From an uncultured Lachnospiraceae bacterium (GTDB taxonomy: Bacteria > Bacillota_A > Clostridia > Lachnospirales > Lachnospiraceae): 15,820 nt of DNA. The stretch covers positions 1 through 15,820 of the forward strand of contig CAMYVI010000029.1 of NCBI GenBank assembly GCA_947302185.1, written 5' to 3'. A program made the position numbers and the translations under genes. Shown piece after piece: positions 13,699 through 15,820 of the stretch (position 1 is the stretch's first letter; each line of letters starts with the position of its first letter). The notes beneath the pieces were generated by a model. The model made no database searches. It had not been told where the DNA came from and saw only the letters and a list, made by a program, of their open reading frames with translations.

Positions 13699-14205
13699 AT
13701 GAAGACGCTCAAGAAAATTCGCCACATCGTGGATTTGATCCTGACAAATGTCTGCTGCATTATTTTTGCGGCTATGGTCGTGATCGGAACCTATCAGATC
13801 GTGACCCGTTACTTCTTTAATCGTCCGAGTACCATATCGGAAGAACTTCTGACTTACTCTTTCACATGGATGGCCCTCCTGATATCCGCTTACGTTTTCG
13901 GTAAGCGCGATCACATGCGCATGTCTTTCCTGATTGACAAGGTCGAGGGAAAGCCCCGTATGATCCTCGAGGTTGTCATTGAAATCCTGTGTGTGGCATT
14001 TGCCTTTATAGTTCTTCTGATGGGCGGCGTTGCGATCCGCTCCCTGACCATGACCCAGAAGACCGCCTCTCTGGGCGTCCACATGGGAACGATCTATACG
14101 GTCGTACCGGTCACCGGTGCCCTGATCATCTTCTATGGAATCCTGAACATCATTGACCTTGTTACCGGTCAGACAGAAGGCTCTCAGAGAGAAGCCAAAG
14201 AATAA
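13699..14205 (+). CDS. dctQ: TRAP transporter small membrane subunit (DctQ family)
   Basis: This 168-residue protein has four membrane segments at about 11-33, 50-69, 88-112 and 129-153, the standard number for the small TRAP subunit. YQIVTRYFFNRPSTISEELLTY (32-53) and the RDHMRMSFL stretch (70-78) match the family signature. It pairs with DctM in the membrane and is needed for transport. It begins three bases after the dctP stop, and its ribosome binding site GGGGAGGG lies inside the end of dctP, so the two are translationally close. Confidence 0.93.
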   Translation: MKTLKKIRHIVDLILTNVCCIIFAAMVVIGTYQIVTRYFFNRPSTISEELLTYSFTWMALLISAYVFGKRDHMRMSFLIDKVEGKPRMILEVVIEILCVAFAFIVLLMGGVAIRSLTMTQKTASLGVHMGTIYTVVPVTGALIIFYGILNIIDLVTGQTEGSQREAKE

Positions 14206-14220
14206 TACGGGGGTAAGAAT

Positions 14221-15528
14221 ATGAGTATTGCAGTATCATCCGGTCTGATTATCCTGATCTCGCTCGCCATCATGCTCATAGCAGGCGTGCCGATCGCCGT
14301 CGCACTCGGCATATCGTCCATCGCTGCGATTCTGCCGATCCTGAATACGACCTCGGCCGTCCTTACGGGCGCGCAGCGTATCTTCGGCGGTATTTCCGTT
14401 TTCTCCCTGTTGGCGATTCCGTTCTTCATTCTCGCCGGCAATCTTATGAACAAAGGCGGTATCGCGATCCGTCTGATCAACCTGGCCAAGCTTCTTACCG
14501 GCGGCGTTCCGGGATCCCTTGCCCAGACAAATACCGTTGCAAACATGCTTTTCGGATCCATCTCCGGTTCCGGTACCGCTGCAGCCTCCGCCATGGGCTC
14601 CATCATCGGCCCGATTGAGCGTGAGGAAGGATATGATCCGAGTTTCTCCGCAGCGGCAAATATTGCCACGGCTCCCACGGGCCTCCTTATTCCGCCCAGT
14701 AATGTTATGATCACATTCTCCCTCGTTTCCGGCGGAACGTCCGTAGCGGCCCTCTTTATGGCAGGTTACATCCCGGGCTTCCTGTGGGGTCTTGCCTGTA
14801 TGATCGTCATTTTCCTTATGGCGAAGAAGAGAGGCTATGTCATCAAGCAGAAGTTCTCCGGCAAGGAAGCTCTTCAGGTCGTCCTTCAGGCTCTCCCATG
14901 CCTGCTTCTGATCGTCATCGTTATCGGCGGTATCATTACCGGTGTATTTACCGCAACCGAAGGTTCCGTCGTTGCGGTCGTCTACAGCCTGATTCTGTCT
15001 CTGTTCTTCTACCGCTCCATCAAGCCGAGTGAGCTTCCGAAGATCTTCCTTGAGAGTGCGGAGATGACGGGCATCATCATTTTCCTGATCGGCTGCTCCA
15101 GTATCATGTCATGGGTAATGGCGTTTACAAATATTCCTGCGGCCGTTTCAGACGCTCTGCTTTCTCTGACAAATAACAAATTCGTAATCCTTCTGATCAT
15201 CAACCTTCTGCTGCTGATCGTAGGAACATTCATGGATATGACCCCGGCCTGCCTGATCTTTACGCCGATCTTCCTTCCGATCTGCAACTCGCTGGGCGTC
15301 AATACTGTCCACTTCGGTATCTTCATGATCTTTAATCTCTGCATCGGAACGATCACACCTCCTGTCGGCACGACCCTTTTCGTCGGCGTCCGCGTCGGCG
15401 GTGTCAAGATTGAATCGGTTATCGGCTATCTGATACCGTTCTTCCTTGCGATTTTCCTGGTGCTTCTGCTCGTCACCTACATACCGTTCTTCTCGCTGTG
15501 GCTGCCGAGCTTGCTGGGATATGTGTGA
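14221..15528 (+). CDS. dctM: TRAP transporter large membrane subunit (DctM family)
   Basis: The 435-residue product has the usual length and about a dozen hydrophobic segments of the large TRAP permease, which forms the transport path. FGSISGSGTAAASAMGSI (111-128) and TGLLIPPSNVMITFS (153-167) mark the first conserved hairpin and its following loop. A matching stretch, FNLCIGTITPPVGTTLFVG, lies near residues 378-396. It starts 15 bases after dctQ with a GGGGG ribosome binding site. The gene is complete and ends the operon. The repeat copy and terminator follow within 160 bases. Confidence 0.95.
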   Translation: MSIAVSSGLIILISLAIMLIAGVPIAVALGISSIAAILPILNTTSAVLTGAQRIFGGISVFSLLAIPFFILAGNLMNKGGIAIRLINLAKLLTGGVPGSLAQTNTVANMLFGSISGSGTAAASAMGSIIGPIEREEGYDPSFSAAANIATAPTGLLIPPSNVMITFSLVSGGTSVAALFMAGYIPGFLWGLACMIVIFLMAKKRGYVIKQKFSGKEALQVVLQALPCLLLIVIVIGGIITGVFTATEGSVVAVVYSLILSLFFYRSIKPSELPKIFLESAEMTGIIIFLIGCSSIMSWVMAFTNIPAAVSDALLSLTNNKFVILLIINLLLLIVGTFMDMTPACLIFTPIFLPICNSLGVNTVHFGIFMIFNLCIGTITPPVGTTLFVGVRVGGVKIESVIGYLIPFFLAIFLVLLLVTYIPFFSLWLPSLLGYV

Positions 15529-15565
15529 TAAGAAGTGAACTGAATGGTTTTGATGCCGATCTCAT

Positions 15566-15631
15566 GATGAAGACGAGTGTCAACTTGCGCGCGTATCATA
15601 AACTTATGTCACGAGAATTGGGTGATGAAAA
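15566..15631 (+). repeat. Intergenic repeat, copy B (GATGAAGA subfamily)
   Basis: The 66-base unit is bounded by GATGAAGA (15566-15573) and GATGAAAA (15624-15631). It is closest to the copy at 9028: from the ATG inside the first word to the TAA after the second, 56 of 69 bases are identical. It lies in the 3' region of the TRAP operon, and its right end leads straight into the terminator stem. Confidence 0.7.
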
Positions 15632-15633
15632 AT

Positions 15634-15683
15634 AAAGCCGGTCCATCCGTGAACCGTATCGGTTCACGGATGGACCGGCTTTT
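15634..15683. terminator. Strong bidirectional terminator
   Basis: Perfect 23-bp arms at 15634-15656 and 15660-15682 enclose a TAT loop. On the plus strand the stem ends in TTTT. On the minus strand it is followed by TTTATTTTT. It should end both the TRAP operon and the convergent gene at the right edge. Confidence 0.9.
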
Positions 15684-15752
15684 CTCTCATAACGATTTCT
15701 CTTATAACGCTCTCGCGTCAAAATTACGTTTTATACAGCTCTTCTGTGCCGC

Positions 15753-15820
15753 TCACACCGCTTGTCTCCGCCTCATCATCACAATACCTGCACCTGCAAG
15801 CACCGTCAGGATACAGCCGA
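15753..15820 (-). CDS. Partial surface protein: membrane-anchor tail
   Basis: On the minus strand the last 21 codons of a gene enter from the right edge and stop at TGA (15753-15755). They read GCILTVLAGAGIVMMRRRQAV, a hydrophobic segment followed by three arginines and a short tail. This is the classic end of a sortase-anchored wall protein. The LPXTG motif would lie outside the window, so an ordinary C-terminal membrane anchor remains possible. A longer frame in another register (stop near 15725) has no such pattern. The bidirectional terminator lies about 70 bases downstream. Confidence 0.5.
   Translation of the reverse strand, partial: GCILTVLAGAGIVMMRRRQAV

Noticed and set aside
13084..14082. 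332-codon minus-strand frame across dctP and dctQ.
   Set aside because: It spans the junction of two well-recognised transporter genes on the other strand and shows no domain of its own.
15564..15640. Hammerhead-like ribozyme in the repeat (ATGATGAAGACGAG resembles the conserved CUGAUGA core).
   Set aside because: The required GAAA segment and cleavage-site context are missing, and the matching copies do not keep the core.

Overview
This is about 15.8 kb of chromosome from what looks like a Gram-positive anaerobe of the Clostridia, perhaps Lachnospiraceae. The grounds are strong AAGGAGG-type ribosome binding sites, lipoprotein signal peptides in place of periplasmic ones, a CcpA-type cre site, a probable LPXTG-type sorting tail and a TRAP transporter with a lipoprotein receptor. 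Base composition looks mid-range. Genus cannot be read from the sequence.

Left part (1-8714). A partial unknown gene leaves the left edge on the minus strand. A divergent plus-strand gene encodes a long class I mannose-6-phosphate isomerase-like protein with an extra N-terminal domain. Convergent to it is an ATP-grasp ligase gene. Next comes a minus-strand cluster, transcribed in the order SPL-like radical SAM enzyme (8714 to 7353), polytopic GT-C-like membrane protein (7340 to 5538) and circularly permuted ATP-grasp-like protein (5422 to 4121). A truncated family 2 glycosyltransferase relic sits between the two ATP-grasp genes and overlaps the end of one. This group looks like an accessory envelope-glycan or small-molecule pathway. 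Its product is unknown.

Middle part (8715-12502). Two divergent promoters appear to share one -35 box. The plus-strand side leads to a soluble helical protein and a two-TM membrane protein whose genes overlap by ATGA, then to a lipoprotein joining a solute-binding-like domain to a von Willebrand factor A domain with a complete MIDAS. The leader at 8905-9127 and the 343-base gap at 10411-10753 are packed with hairpins and copies of an intergenic repeat.

Right part (12503-15820). A REP-like 24-bp palindrome precedes a consensus promoter with an overlapping cre site. These drive a complete TRAP transporter operon (dctP, dctQ, dctM), perhaps for a sugar acid. Another copy of the intergenic repeat and a 23-bp-stem bidirectional terminator follow. 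A minus-strand fragment at the right edge looks like the C-terminal anchor of a surface protein.

The most unusual item is the repeat family: four 66-base units (9028, 10484, 10664, 15566) that align without gaps. Each is bounded by the same 8-base word at both ends, 58 bases apart, and the word differs between subfamilies. In the copy just upstream of the VWA lipoprotein gene, a third complementary word allows two mutually exclusive helices next to the ribosome binding site.
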